Positions 1 to 7,123 of a DNA stretch of 37,803 nucleotides are shown here, in pieces (position 1 is the first letter of the stretch; every line of letters starts with the position of its first letter). The notes beneath the pieces were generated by a model. That model was not told the origin of the DNA and ran no database searches. It was given only the letters and a program-made list of their open reading frames with translations. The position numbers and the translations under genes are program-made. The stretch comes from Bacteroidales bacterium UBA1219 (lineage in GTDB: Bacteria; Bacteroidota; Bacteroidia; Bacteroidales; P3), in NCBI GenBank assembly GCA_002309295.1, contig DBXF01000040.1, positions 18,530 through 56,332 on the forward strand, given 5' to 3'.

Positions 1-690
1 AACCCCCGCCATGACGAATACGGCGGCAGTCTGCAGAACCGCATGCGTTTCATGCAGCAGGTTATTACCAAAGTGATGGAGGTGGCCGGCAACGACATGG
101 CCGTGGTTGTCAAGACCAATATGTACGACGGTTTTCGCAGCGGTATGCAGGTGCCCGAGTGCATCGAGGTGGCCAAGGAGTTGGAACGTCTTGGCGTTCA
201 TGCACTTGTGCTTACGGCTGGATTCGTCAGCAAAGCCCCGATGGAGGTGATGCACGGTGCAATGCCTTTGAAAACGATGACGCATTACATGAATCCGTGG
301 CGTTTCTGGTGGCTGAAGATAGGGGTGAGGCTCTTTGGCAGGATAATGGTGCCCACAGTGCCTTTCAAAGAGGCCTATTTCCTCGACACCGCCAAGCAGT
401 TCCGCAAAGAGCTGAAAATGCCTTTGATATACGTCGGCGGACTGGTGTCGAAGGAAAAGATGGAAGAGGCTCTGAGCGAGGGTTTTGTGGCATTGCAGAT
501 GGCCCGTGCCTTGGTCAACGACACCGATTTTGTGAACAAACTGAAAAACGGCGAAACCACCCGCAGTGCCTGCAAACACTCCAACTACTGCATAGGCCGC
601 ATGTACACCCTCGAGATGAAATGCCACCATTGTGTGGAAAATCTGCCCAAAAAACTGCAAAAAGAAATCGACGATTTGGAAAAACAATAG
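1..690 (+). CDS. NADH:flavin oxidoreductase (old yellow enzyme family), 5' truncated
   Basis: The frame is open from base 1, so the true start lies outside the window. The first visible residues, NPRHDEYGGSLQNR, match the substrate/FMN-region signature of old-yellow-enzyme TIM barrels (DEYGGS.NR.RF). Further on, a glycine-rich stretch (IYVGGLVS) and the segment ALQMARALVNDTDF fit the C-terminal FMN-phosphate side of the barrel. Near the end there are four cysteines spaced C-x5-C and C-x2-C (codons at 571, 589, 622 and 631). They resemble the iron-sulfur region of 2-enoate/2,4-dienoyl reductase-type members, though the spacing is not the textbook one. The family reduces activated double bonds using a flavin and NAD(P)H; the substrate cannot be told. 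The stop is followed after five bases by the next gene, so the two are probably co-transcribed. Confidence 0.85.
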   Translation, partial: NPRHDEYGGSLQNRMRFMQQVITKVMEVAGNDMAVVVKTNMYDGFRSGMQVPECIEVAKELERLGVHALVLTAGFVSKAPMEVMHGAMPLKTMTHYMNPWRFWWLKIGVRLFGRIMVPTVPFKEAYFLDTAKQFRKELKMPLIYVGGLVSKEKMEEALSEGFVALQMARALVNDTDFVNKLKNGETTRSACKHSNYCIGRMYTLEMKCHHCVENLPKKLQKEIDDLEKQ

Positions 691-693
691 GAG
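688..693 (+). promoter_or_regulatory. Ribosome binding site of the RdgB gene
   Basis: TAGGAG overlaps the stop codon of the preceding gene and lies two bases before the ATG at 696. The spacing is short, but the site supports the ATG at 696 over a much earlier in-frame start that would run through the previous gene. Confidence 0.4.
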
Positions 694-695
694 AT

Positions 696-1271
696 ATGAA
701 AGAACTGATATTCGCTACCAACAACAAACATAAACTGTCGGAAGTGCGTCCGATGCTCGAAGGCAAAGTGCTGATACACAGCTTGTCCGAGATTGGTCTT
801 GACGGCGACATCCCCGAAACTGCCGACACCCTCGAAGGCAACGCCCTGCAGAAAGCCCAGTGGGTTTACGAACGTACCGGCCGCGACTGCTTTGCCGACG
901 ACACCGGCCTCGAAGTGGACGCCCTCGGCGGCGCTCCGGGAGTGTATTCGGCGCGCTATGCCGGCGAAGGCTGTTCTTTCGACGACAATATGGACAAACT
1001 GCTTGCCGCTTTGGACGGTGTTGAGAACCGCAAGGCACGTTTCCGCACCGTCATCTGCCTCTTGGAGAACGGCCAGCCGCATTATTTCGAGGGCAGGGTA
1101 GAGGGCCGAATCCTCACCGAGAAACACGGTACCGAGGGCTTCGGCTACGACCCCATTTTCCAGCCCGACGATTCCGGCGTGCCTTTCGCCGAGATGGATA
1201 TGGAAAACAAGAACCGCATCAGCCACCGCGGCCGCGCGATGGTAAAGCTAATCGATTACCTGAAACGTTAG
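696..1271 (+). CDS. rdgB: Non-canonical purine NTP pyrophosphatase, RdgB/HAM1 family
   Basis: This 191-residue protein is the usual length for the family that hydrolyses ITP, dITP and XTP to monophosphates, keeping deaminated purines out of DNA and RNA. The N-terminus MKELIFATNNKHKL is the nucleotide-binding signature. It is followed by FADDTGLEVDALGGAPG, with the metal-binding acidic residues, then TEGFGYDPIF and the C-terminal HRGRAM, all hallmarks of Ham1/RdgB. The frame stays open far upstream, but homology begins at the ATG at 696, so the upstream extension is an overlap shadow of the oxidoreductase. It sits five bases after the previous gene and three before the next. The enzyme is cytosolic. 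Confidence 0.95.
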   Translation: MKELIFATNNKHKLSEVRPMLEGKVLIHSLSEIGLDGDIPETADTLEGNALQKAQWVYERTGRDCFADDTGLEVDALGGAPGVYSARYAGEGCSFDDNMDKLLAALDGVENRKARFRTVICLLENGQPHYFEGRVEGRILTEKHGTEGFGYDPIFQPDDSGVPFAEMDMENKNRISHRGRAMVKLIDYLKR

Positions 1272-1274
1272 ATT

Positions 1275-1856
1275 ATGGCCGACAATTCTAAATTATTCGA
1301 GGTTTTTCCCGTGGAGATACTGCAAAGTGGCTCAACGTCAAATTCTTATATCATAGTTATGTTTGAGCCTATGTCGAAAACCACTATCCCCATACTTATT
1401 GGCGAACACGAGGCTCAGGCCATAATCCTCTCCAAGGAAAACATCGAAACCCGCCGTCCGCTCACGCATAAGCTTCTGTGCAATATCTGCAACGAGTTTT
1501 CGCTCGAAATAGAACGTGTGGTGATTGACAAGTTCAGCGAGGGCATTTTTTATACCTCAATCTACATTTCCGACGGCATTGGCAGTCCGCGGCGTATCGA
1601 CAGCCGCACCTCCGATGCCGTAGCCATTGCGCTGTCCATGCACGCACCCATTTATATCTCCTCCGAAGTGATGGATGAAACTGGCATAAAGAGTTCCGAC
1701 ATGGAAAACCGAATGGAAACCGATGAAGAACAGGAAGAAACATTCACTTTAGAAGAACTTGAAGAACAGCTGCAACAACTGCTCGAAGAGGAGGAATACG
1801 AAAAAGCCGCCGAAATACAGGCAAAAATCGATGAAATGAAGAAAAGTAATTTGTGA
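1275..1856 (+). CDS. DUF151 (bifunctional nuclease-like) protein with C-terminal UVR motif
   Basis: Residues 1 to about 135 match the DUF151/BFN family (LPIL.G..EA.AI pattern in TTIPILIGEHEAQAI, and the conserved RIDSRTSDAVAIAL). An acidic linker follows, and residues about 150-190 form a UvrB/UvrC-type helical hairpin (LEEQLQQLLEEEEYEKAAEIQAKIDEM, given here only as a motif region). The two-part layout is common in Bacteroidota. Plant BFN proteins have nuclease activity, but the bacterial role is not settled, so I assign none. The gene starts three bases after rdgB stops. Its stop codon lies inside the first unit of a 7-base repeat array. Confidence 0.85.
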   Translation: MADNSKLFEVFPVEILQSGSTSNSYIIVMFEPMSKTTIPILIGEHEAQAIILSKENIETRRPLTHKLLCNICNEFSLEIERVVIDKFSEGIFYTSIYISDGIGSPRRIDSRTSDAVAIALSMHAPIYISSEVMDETGIKSSDMENRMETDEEQEETFTLEELEEQLQQLLEEEEYEKAAEIQAKIDEMKKSNL

Positions 1857-1901
1857 ACTGCAAACTCAATTCATTTCAACTTTCAACTTTCAATTTTCAA
1901 T
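1853..1901. repeat. Heptamer-phased repeat array A (7 units)
   Basis: In strict 7-base register the units read GTGAACT, GCAAACT, CAATTCA, TTTCAAC, TTTCAAC, TTTCAAT, TTTCAAT. The stop codon TGA (1854-1856) of the upstream gene is in the first unit. GCAAACT also occurs twice in the array near 12473-12493, and the TTTCAAC/T words are the reverse complement of words near 14383-14410. Confidence 0.7.
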
Positions 1902-1908
1902 TTAACAA

Positions 1909-2376
1909 ATGACTTTGCCGAAACTCAATTTTCCCGAATATAGTTTTTCCGTCCGTCAGAGCGACGGCAAGGCGGAGATTTTCGACATAGCACGGAAAAA
2001 ATATGTGGCCCTCACTCCAGAGGAGTGGGTGCGGCAACACGTTGTCCATTACCTTCACCACACTTTGGAATATCCCATCGAGCTGATACAAGTGGAGGGA
2101 AGCATTACTTTTAACAATATGCCAAAGCGTTGTGATATAATTGTTTATAACTCATCATTAAAACCATTGCTTCTGGTGGAATGCAAGAAACCCGAAGTGA
2201 AATTACAGCAAAAAACTCTCGACCAAGCGATGATTTACAACATGGTTCTGAACGTACCGTATATCCTGATAACCAACGGCTTGCATCACGTTTGTTTTTC
2301 CCTCGACAAGTCTGAAGGCAAATTGCTTTTCCACTCCGCAATCCCCGACTGGCAAAATCTCCAACAAGGCGAATAG
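1909..2376 (+). CDS. Stand-alone HsdR_N-type (type I restriction R N-terminal domain) protein
   Basis: The 155 residues resemble the N-terminal nuclease domain of type I restriction R subunits found as a single-domain protein in many Bacteroidota. Residues 10-50 hold the family's opening (FSVRQSDGKAEIFD, RKKYVALTPEEWVRQH). The nuclease-like core follows: RCDIIVY, then LLLVECKKP, which fits the D...ExK arrangement of the PD-(D/E)xK fold, with a Q further on (LDQAMIYN). No helicase motor, HsdM or HsdS is adjacent, so it is not a complete type I system. The cellular role of these orphans is unknown to me. It stands 52 bases after the DUF151 gene, across a repeat array, and ahead of lon. Confidence 0.75.
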   Translation: MTLPKLNFPEYSFSVRQSDGKAEIFDIARKKYVALTPEEWVRQHVVHYLHHTLEYPIELIQVEGSITFNNMPKRCDIIVYNSSLKPLLLVECKKPEVKLQQKTLDQAMIYNMVLNVPYILITNGLHHVCFSLDKSEGKLLFHSAIPDWQNLQQGE

Positions 2377-2382
2377 CCTCTT

Positions 2383-2401
2383 TTTCCAACCCCATTGGAA
2401 A
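2383..2401. other. Short perfect inverted repeat upstream of lon
   Basis: TTTCCAA, loop CCCCA, TTGGAAA forms a 7-bp perfect stem seven bases past the stop of the HsdR_N gene. No T-run follows directly, so it is a poor intrinsic terminator. It could be an operator or an RNA-end stabiliser. Confidence 0.35.
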
Positions 2402-2461
2402 CAAAATTGTACTTTATACGTATTTATATGTGTTTTTTTTAATAAAATAACGCGAAAACTG

Positions 2462-4882
2462 ATGAACGACGACTTACTACATGGCTTTGAAAACATGTTC
2501 AACGACATGATTGACGCAAAGGCCGAATTTATACCCATAATAAGCGAATCCGACGAGGAATTACTGCTCAACGGCGATGCCCCCGACGACATTGCCTTGC
2601 TCCCTTTGCGTGGCAACGTACTGTTTCCCGGCGTGGTGATGCCCGTAACGGCAAGCCGCAAGAAATCCAAGCTGCTGCTCAAATCCGTAAACAAATCGCA
2701 CATGCCGATAGGAGTGGTGGCACAGCTCAACGATGCCGACGACCCAAATATCAACGATTTACATAAAATAGGCACTTTGGCCAATGTCATCAAAGTGCTT
2801 AACATGCCCGATGGCAGCATAATGGCTATATTGCAAGGTGTGAAACGCTTGAAAATCAATTTTTTGACGCAAGACGCACCTTTCTTTACTGCCAATGTGT
2901 CGTATATTACGGAATCGAAGATGCCGCCGCGTGGCAAGGTGTTCAAAAGTCAGCTCGAACAGCTGCGCACCATGTACGACCAGCTGATAAAACAGACGCA
3001 GCACGTCCCCAACGAAGCCAGTTTTGCCATACGCAATATCGAAAGCCCGCGCATATTGCTCAATTTCATAGCCTCGCACCTCGAAATTTCTCTCGAAGAA
3101 AAGCAGGCGATACTCGAAATCGACGAATTTGTTATCCGTGCAAACAAAATCTACGACCTGCTCACCCGCGAGCTCAACGCCGTGGAGGTGCGTAACGAGA
3201 TACGCGAGCGAGTGCACAACTCCATGGACAAGCAGCAGCGCGACTACATACTCAGCCAACAGCTGCGAACCATACAGGAAGAACTCGGAGAAATCCCCGG
3301 CGAACAGGAGATTTACGAACTTGAACAACGCGCCAAGAAGAAAAAATGGGGCAAGGAGGTGGCTGAAATCTTCAACAAGGAGATAAACAAACTGCGTCAC
3401 TACCAGCCGCAGTCGCCCGACTATTCGGTGCAGCTCAACTACCTCAACCTGATGCTCGACCTGCCGTGGGGCGAATACTCCAAGGACAACCTCGACCTAG
3501 TCCATGCGCGCAAGGTCCTCGACCGCGACCATTACGGCCTTGAGAAGGTAAAAGAACGTATTATAGAATATATCGCCGTGCTTAAACTCAAAGGCGACAT
3601 GAAATCGCCCATTCTCTGCCTTGTTGGTCCTCCGGGCGTGGGCAAGACATCGCTTGGCAAATCCATAGCCTCGGCTATAAACCGCAAATATATACGTGTG
3701 GCTCTCGGCGGACTGCACGACGAGGCCGAAATTCGCGGACACCGCAAGACTTATATCGGCGCAATGCCCGGTCGCATATTGCAGAACATCAAGAAAGCCG
3801 GCACCTCCAATCCTGTGTTCGTGCTCGACGAAATAGACAAGGTTACGGGCATGACACACAACGGCGACCCGTCGTCGGCACTGCTCGAAGTGCTCGACCC
3901 CGAACAGAACACCGCCTTCCACGACAACTACCTCGACATCGACTATGACCTCTCCAACGTGATGTTCATAGCCACGGCAAATACTCTCTCCACCATACAG
4001 CCCGCATTGCTCGACCGCATGGAGGTGATAGACCTTTCGGGATATATCCTCGAAGAGAAGAAAGAGATAGCCAAACGCCATCTCATCCCCAAGCAGATGG
4101 CCGAACACGGACTGAAAAAGTCACAGATTTCTTTCTCATCGGCAGTTCTGGGCGAGATAATCAACGAATACACCCGCGAAGCAGGCGTGCGTCAGCTCGA
4201 AAAATGTATTGCCAAGATAATACGCCACAACGCCGTGAAAATCGTCAAGGACGAAGGCGACGTGGACAAAACCGTAAGAAAAGAATCTCTGAAAGAGATA
4301 CTCGGCTTGCCCATACACCGCAGCGAGGAACGCACCACCGACAGCGTGGGCGTGGTTACTGGCCTGGCGTGGACAAGCGTGGGCGGCGAGATATTATTCA
4401 TCGAATCGTCGCTGAGCAAAGGCAAGGGCAACCTCACCATGACAGGCAACCTCGGCGATGTGATGAAAGAATCGGCCACATTGGCCTACGAGTATGTCAA
4501 ATCCAAAGCCGACGAGCTGGGCATCGACGCCGACATGTTCGAAACGCACAACGTGCATATCCATGTGCCCGAAGGTGCCACGCCAAAGGACGGCCCTTCG
4601 GCGGGAATAACGATATTTACAGCCTTGGTGTCGGCCTTCACCCACCGCAAAGTGCGCTCCGATTTCGCCCTCACCGGCGAGATAACGCTGCGCGGACAGG
4701 TGATGCCCGTGGGCGGGATAAAGGAAAAGATACTGGCCGCCAAACGTGCCAAAATCACCGACATAGTGCTTTGCTCCGAAAACCGTCGCGATATAGAGGA
4801 CATAGACCAAGAGTATGTGAAAGGACTCACTTTCCATTACGTGGACACCGTTGGCGAAATAGCGCCCTTGGTGCTTATCTAA
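2462..4882 (+). CDS. lon: ATP-dependent endopeptidase La (Lon)
   Basis: The 806-residue length and full domain order fit bacterial LonA. An N-terminal substrate-binding LON domain begins near residue 40 (DIALLPLRGNVLFPGVVMP). After a coiled region comes the AAA+ module with Walker A GPPGVGKTS (K395) and Walker B FVLDEID. The C-terminal serine protease domain has the nucleophile in KDGPSAGIT (S713) and the dyad lysine in GGIKEKIL (K756); the 43-residue separation is the family standard. Lon degrades damaged and selected regulatory proteins in the cytosol. The ATG at 2462 follows an 85-base AT-rich gap in which I see no good TTTG/TAnnTTTG promoter. The PorE-like gene begins 25 bases after the stop, suggesting one transcript. 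Confidence 0.97.
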   Translation: MNDDLLHGFENMFNDMIDAKAEFIPIISESDEELLLNGDAPDDIALLPLRGNVLFPGVVMPVTASRKKSKLLLKSVNKSHMPIGVVAQLNDADDPNINDLHKIGTLANVIKVLNMPDGSIMAILQGVKRLKINFLTQDAPFFTANVSYITESKMPPRGKVFKSQLEQLRTMYDQLIKQTQHVPNEASFAIRNIESPRILLNFIASHLEISLEEKQAILEIDEFVIRANKIYDLLTRELNAVEVRNEIRERVHNSMDKQQRDYILSQQLRTIQEELGEIPGEQEIYELEQRAKKKKWGKEVAEIFNKEINKLRHYQPQSPDYSVQLNYLNLMLDLPWGEYSKDNLDLVHARKVLDRDHYGLEKVKERIIEYIAVLKLKGDMKSPILCLVGPPGVGKTSLGKSIASAINRKYIRVALGGLHDEAEIRGHRKTYIGAMPGRILQNIKKAGTSNPVFVLDEIDKVTGMTHNGDPSSALLEVLDPEQNTAFHDNYLDIDYDLSNVMFIATANTLSTIQPALLDRMEVIDLSGYILEEKKEIAKRHLIPKQMAEHGLKKSQISFSSAVLGEIINEYTREAGVRQLEKCIAKIIRHNAVKIVKDEGDVDKTVRKESLKEILGLPIHRSEERTTDSVGVVTGLAWTSVGGEILFIESSLSKGKGNLTMTGNLGDVMKESATLAYEYVKSKADELGIDADMFETHNVHIHVPEGATPKDGPSAGITIFTALVSAFTHRKVRSDFALTGEITLRGQVMPVGGIKEKILAAKRAKITDIVLCSENRRDIEDIDQEYVKGLTFHYVDTVGEIAPLVLI

Positions 4883-4907
4883 ACTATCGAAAATAAAAAA
4901 ATACATA

Positions 4908-6836
4908 ATGAAAAAAGTAATAGTTCGTGTTTTAGGGGTGTTGTTTGTAATGGCATTTGTGTGTTTTGCCACAAATGTTTCGGCACAGATAACACAAAAA
5001 GCCGATGCAAAATTCAACAAGTGCGAATACCCCCAGGCTTTGAAGATGTACAAAAAAATACTGAACACATCCAATCTGAATATTGCCACCAAGTCGGAGG
5101 TTTGCACCAAAATAGCCAAGTGCTACATTGCCATGGGCTTTTTTACTCCTGCCAAGCAATGGATTGAAAAGGTAATGCAGCTAAATCCCGACTACATAGC
5201 CAATTATCCTCTGTACTCCGAAGTGTTGCGAAACAACGGCTATTACATGGAGGCCCTGTCGTACTATTATCGCTATAGCGCAGAAATCGACGACAGTGTC
5301 AAATATATGAAAAACCGCTCGATGTTGCTTTATCCTGTCGGAAACAATTTCACAAACCCCTTTGTAACCGTAAGCGGACAGTATGTTATAAATACTTTCG
5401 GCAAAAAACGCGGATTGCAGTATTTCGGCGGAAAGCTCTACTATTCCACTACCGGTTATATGCTCGACCCCGAGGCTTCGGACTACGATGCCCACATCTA
5501 CGACTACCACATGTTCAAGTCCGATATTGGCACCAACGGCCTTAAGAATTCGATTCCTGTAACCGACATGCCCGTATTCGTCAGGAACAGGGTGGTGTCG
5601 TTTGCCAAATATCCACAAACCGACGACATCTATTTTGTGGCTTTGAACAAAAAAGGCGAGCCGACCCTTTACTGCTCGCAGTTCACAGATAGCGTTTATT
5701 CCAAAAAGAAAGAGGTACGGATAGGAGGGAAGGCACTGCCCGTGGAATCCCTCACCTTCACCCCCGACGGCAGAAAGATGATCTTTTCGGCATACCTTGA
5801 AGATAATAAAGGACGTGGCAACAACGACCTGTGGATGAGCGAGTTGGTCGGAAAGGACTGGCAGGCTCCCGTAAATTTGGGTTCCGAAATCAACACCCGC
5901 GGCGACGAGATAACGCCCTATGTAAGTGGCAACACATTGTTTTTCTCGTCGAACGGACAGGTAGAAAATTTCGGCGGATTCGATATCTATAGCGTCACGC
6001 TCGACGGACCTAAATCCGAGGTGTGCAACCTGAAAATGCCGTACAACTCCTTTGCCGACGATTTCTCGTTTGTGCTTTCGCCCGAAGGAAAGGGAGGTTT
6101 CCTTGTGAGCACACGCGACACCACTATGCTCGACGACAAAATCTACAATTTTTCGGCAGCTCCCAATTTCACCCTTCGCAAAGGTTTTATGTACGACAAG
6201 AGCGGACGTCCCCTCGAGGATGTCAATATCACCCTTGTTGAGGCCAATACCGACAAGGTGCTGTGTATCACCAAAAGCGGCAAGAGCGGCAAGTACGGTT
6301 TCTTTATGCACAACGAAAAATCCTATCGCATAGAACTCGAAAAGGAGAATTTCTTCCCTCTAAAGATAGAATCGAACCAGTTGTTGAAAAGGCACAGCGG
6401 CTTTTTCAATCCCACAAAGCAAGAAAATATTATACTTGACGGTTTCGAACTGAACAAGGCATACAAAATGGAAGGCATTTTCCACCAAACCGCCGATGTG
6501 GAAGTGCAGAACACACTGCGTCTCTCCACCGTGGCCACTTTCCTCAAAAACAATGCCAATCTGGTATTGTATGTGCATCTGTTCGGCTATATCTCGTCCG
6601 AAGAGGATTTCAACGAGATTCTCAACAAAAAGCGCGTAAGCAACCTTGTGGCTTATATGCAGGCTCATGGCGTGTCGTCGTCGCGTGTGAAATACGAGAC
6701 TTACGAGAATATGCTACCGGTGGATTTTCCCGATGTCGATATTAAAAAGGACAAGACATACGTACTTTACTTTGTGGTTTGCCCTCAAAAAACGCGTCCT
6801 TTGCTGCCAAAAACGAAGAATTATCGTAGGATGTAG
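4908..6836 (+). CDS. PorE-like envelope protein: TPR, PD40 beta-propeller, carboxypeptidase-regulatory and OmpA-like domains
   Basis: The 642-residue product starts with a signal peptide (hydrophobic residues 5-25, ending VSAQ). TPR-like helices follow at about 30-120 (ADAKFNKCEYPQALKMYKKI). Next is a PD40/TolB-like propeller at about 140-400 (TFTPDGRKMIFSA, NDLWMSE, NTLFFSSNG, GGFDIYSV). Then comes a carboxypeptidase-regulatory beta sandwich at about 425-500 (GRPLEDVNITLVEA) and an OmpA-C-like end at about 540-625. This order is that of PorE, a type IX secretion accessory lipoprotein of Porphyromonas. Differences: I see no lipobox cysteine, and the usual GHTD of the OmpA peptidoglycan site is replaced here by LFGYIS, so diaminopimelate binding may be lost. 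A family of several such paralogues is usual in Bacteroidota, so a T9SS role is only a guess. Confidence 0.75.
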   Translation: MKKVIVRVLGVLFVMAFVCFATNVSAQITQKADAKFNKCEYPQALKMYKKILNTSNLNIATKSEVCTKIAKCYIAMGFFTPAKQWIEKVMQLNPDYIANYPLYSEVLRNNGYYMEALSYYYRYSAEIDDSVKYMKNRSMLLYPVGNNFTNPFVTVSGQYVINTFGKKRGLQYFGGKLYYSTTGYMLDPEASDYDAHIYDYHMFKSDIGTNGLKNSIPVTDMPVFVRNRVVSFAKYPQTDDIYFVALNKKGEPTLYCSQFTDSVYSKKKEVRIGGKALPVESLTFTPDGRKMIFSAYLEDNKGRGNNDLWMSELVGKDWQAPVNLGSEINTRGDEITPYVSGNTLFFSSNGQVENFGGFDIYSVTLDGPKSEVCNLKMPYNSFADDFSFVLSPEGKGGFLVSTRDTTMLDDKIYNFSAAPNFTLRKGFMYDKSGRPLEDVNITLVEANTDKVLCITKSGKSGKYGFFMHNEKSYRIELEKENFFPLKIESNQLLKRHSGFFNPTKQENIILDGFELNKAYKMEGIFHQTADVEVQNTLRLSTVATFLKNNANLVLYVHLFGYISSEEDFNEILNKKRVSNLVAYMQAHGVSSSRVKYETYENMLPVDFPDVDIKKDKTYVLYFVVCPQKTRPLLPKTKNYRRM

Positions 6837-6851
6837 GATGGAAAAATAGCC

Positions 6852-6880
6852 GAAAAACGGTTTTTCTACGCTTTTTTTTG
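6852..6880 (+). terminator. Possible weak terminator after the PorE-like gene
   Basis: GAAAAA, loop CGG, TTTTTC forms a short AT-rich hairpin 15 bases after the stop, with a run of eight T about six bases further on. The stem is weak, so this is tentative. Confidence 0.3.
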
Positions 6881-6942
6881 AAATACTAATAAATTACAAA
6901 TAAAACAATTAGAGAAAAAAAACGGCATAAGTGCGAAAAAAA

Positions 6943-6974
6943 TTTGTCCGTAACAAAAAAAAAGTGTACTTTTG
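6943..6974 (+). promoter_or_regulatory. Bacteroidota-type promoter of tRNA-Pro
   Basis: TTTG at 6943-6946, a 20-base spacer, then TACTTTTG at 6967-6974. This is an exact match to the TTTG / TAnnTTTG consensus of the phylum's primary sigma factor. The tRNA begins 26 bases further on. Confidence 0.8.
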
Positions 6975-7000
6975 CAAACGTTTTTAAAACACCAAAAGTT

Positions 7001-7074
7001 CGGGGTGTGGCGCAGTTGGCTAGCGCACTTGCATGGGGTGCAAGGGGTCGAAAGTTCGAGTCTTTTCACCCCGA
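7001..7074 (+). tRNA. tRNA-Pro (anticodon GGG)
   Basis: A full cloverleaf can be drawn. The acceptor CGGGGTG (7001-7007) pairs with CACCCCG (7067-7073), with discriminator A at 7074. The D stem is GCGC/GCGC (7010-7013 with 7023-7026). The anticodon stem CTTGC/GCAAG (7028-7032 with 7040-7044) encloses loop ATGGGGT, giving anticodon GGG at 7035-7037. The T stem GAAAG/CTTTT has a G-T closing pair around loop TTCGAGT. The CGGGG acceptor start is typical of proline tRNAs. CCA is not encoded. A T-rich tract right after it probably ends transcription, facing the 3' end of recG. Confidence 0.96.
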
Positions 7075-7123
7075 CTTTTTTTATATAGACCTCCCGTTTT
7101 TTCTTTGCTGAAAGGAATTGGCG

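Noticed and set aside
159..695. Long N-terminal extension of RdgB in the same frame
   Set aside because: It overlaps the oxidoreductase, and the conserved RdgB N-terminus starts at the ATG at 696.
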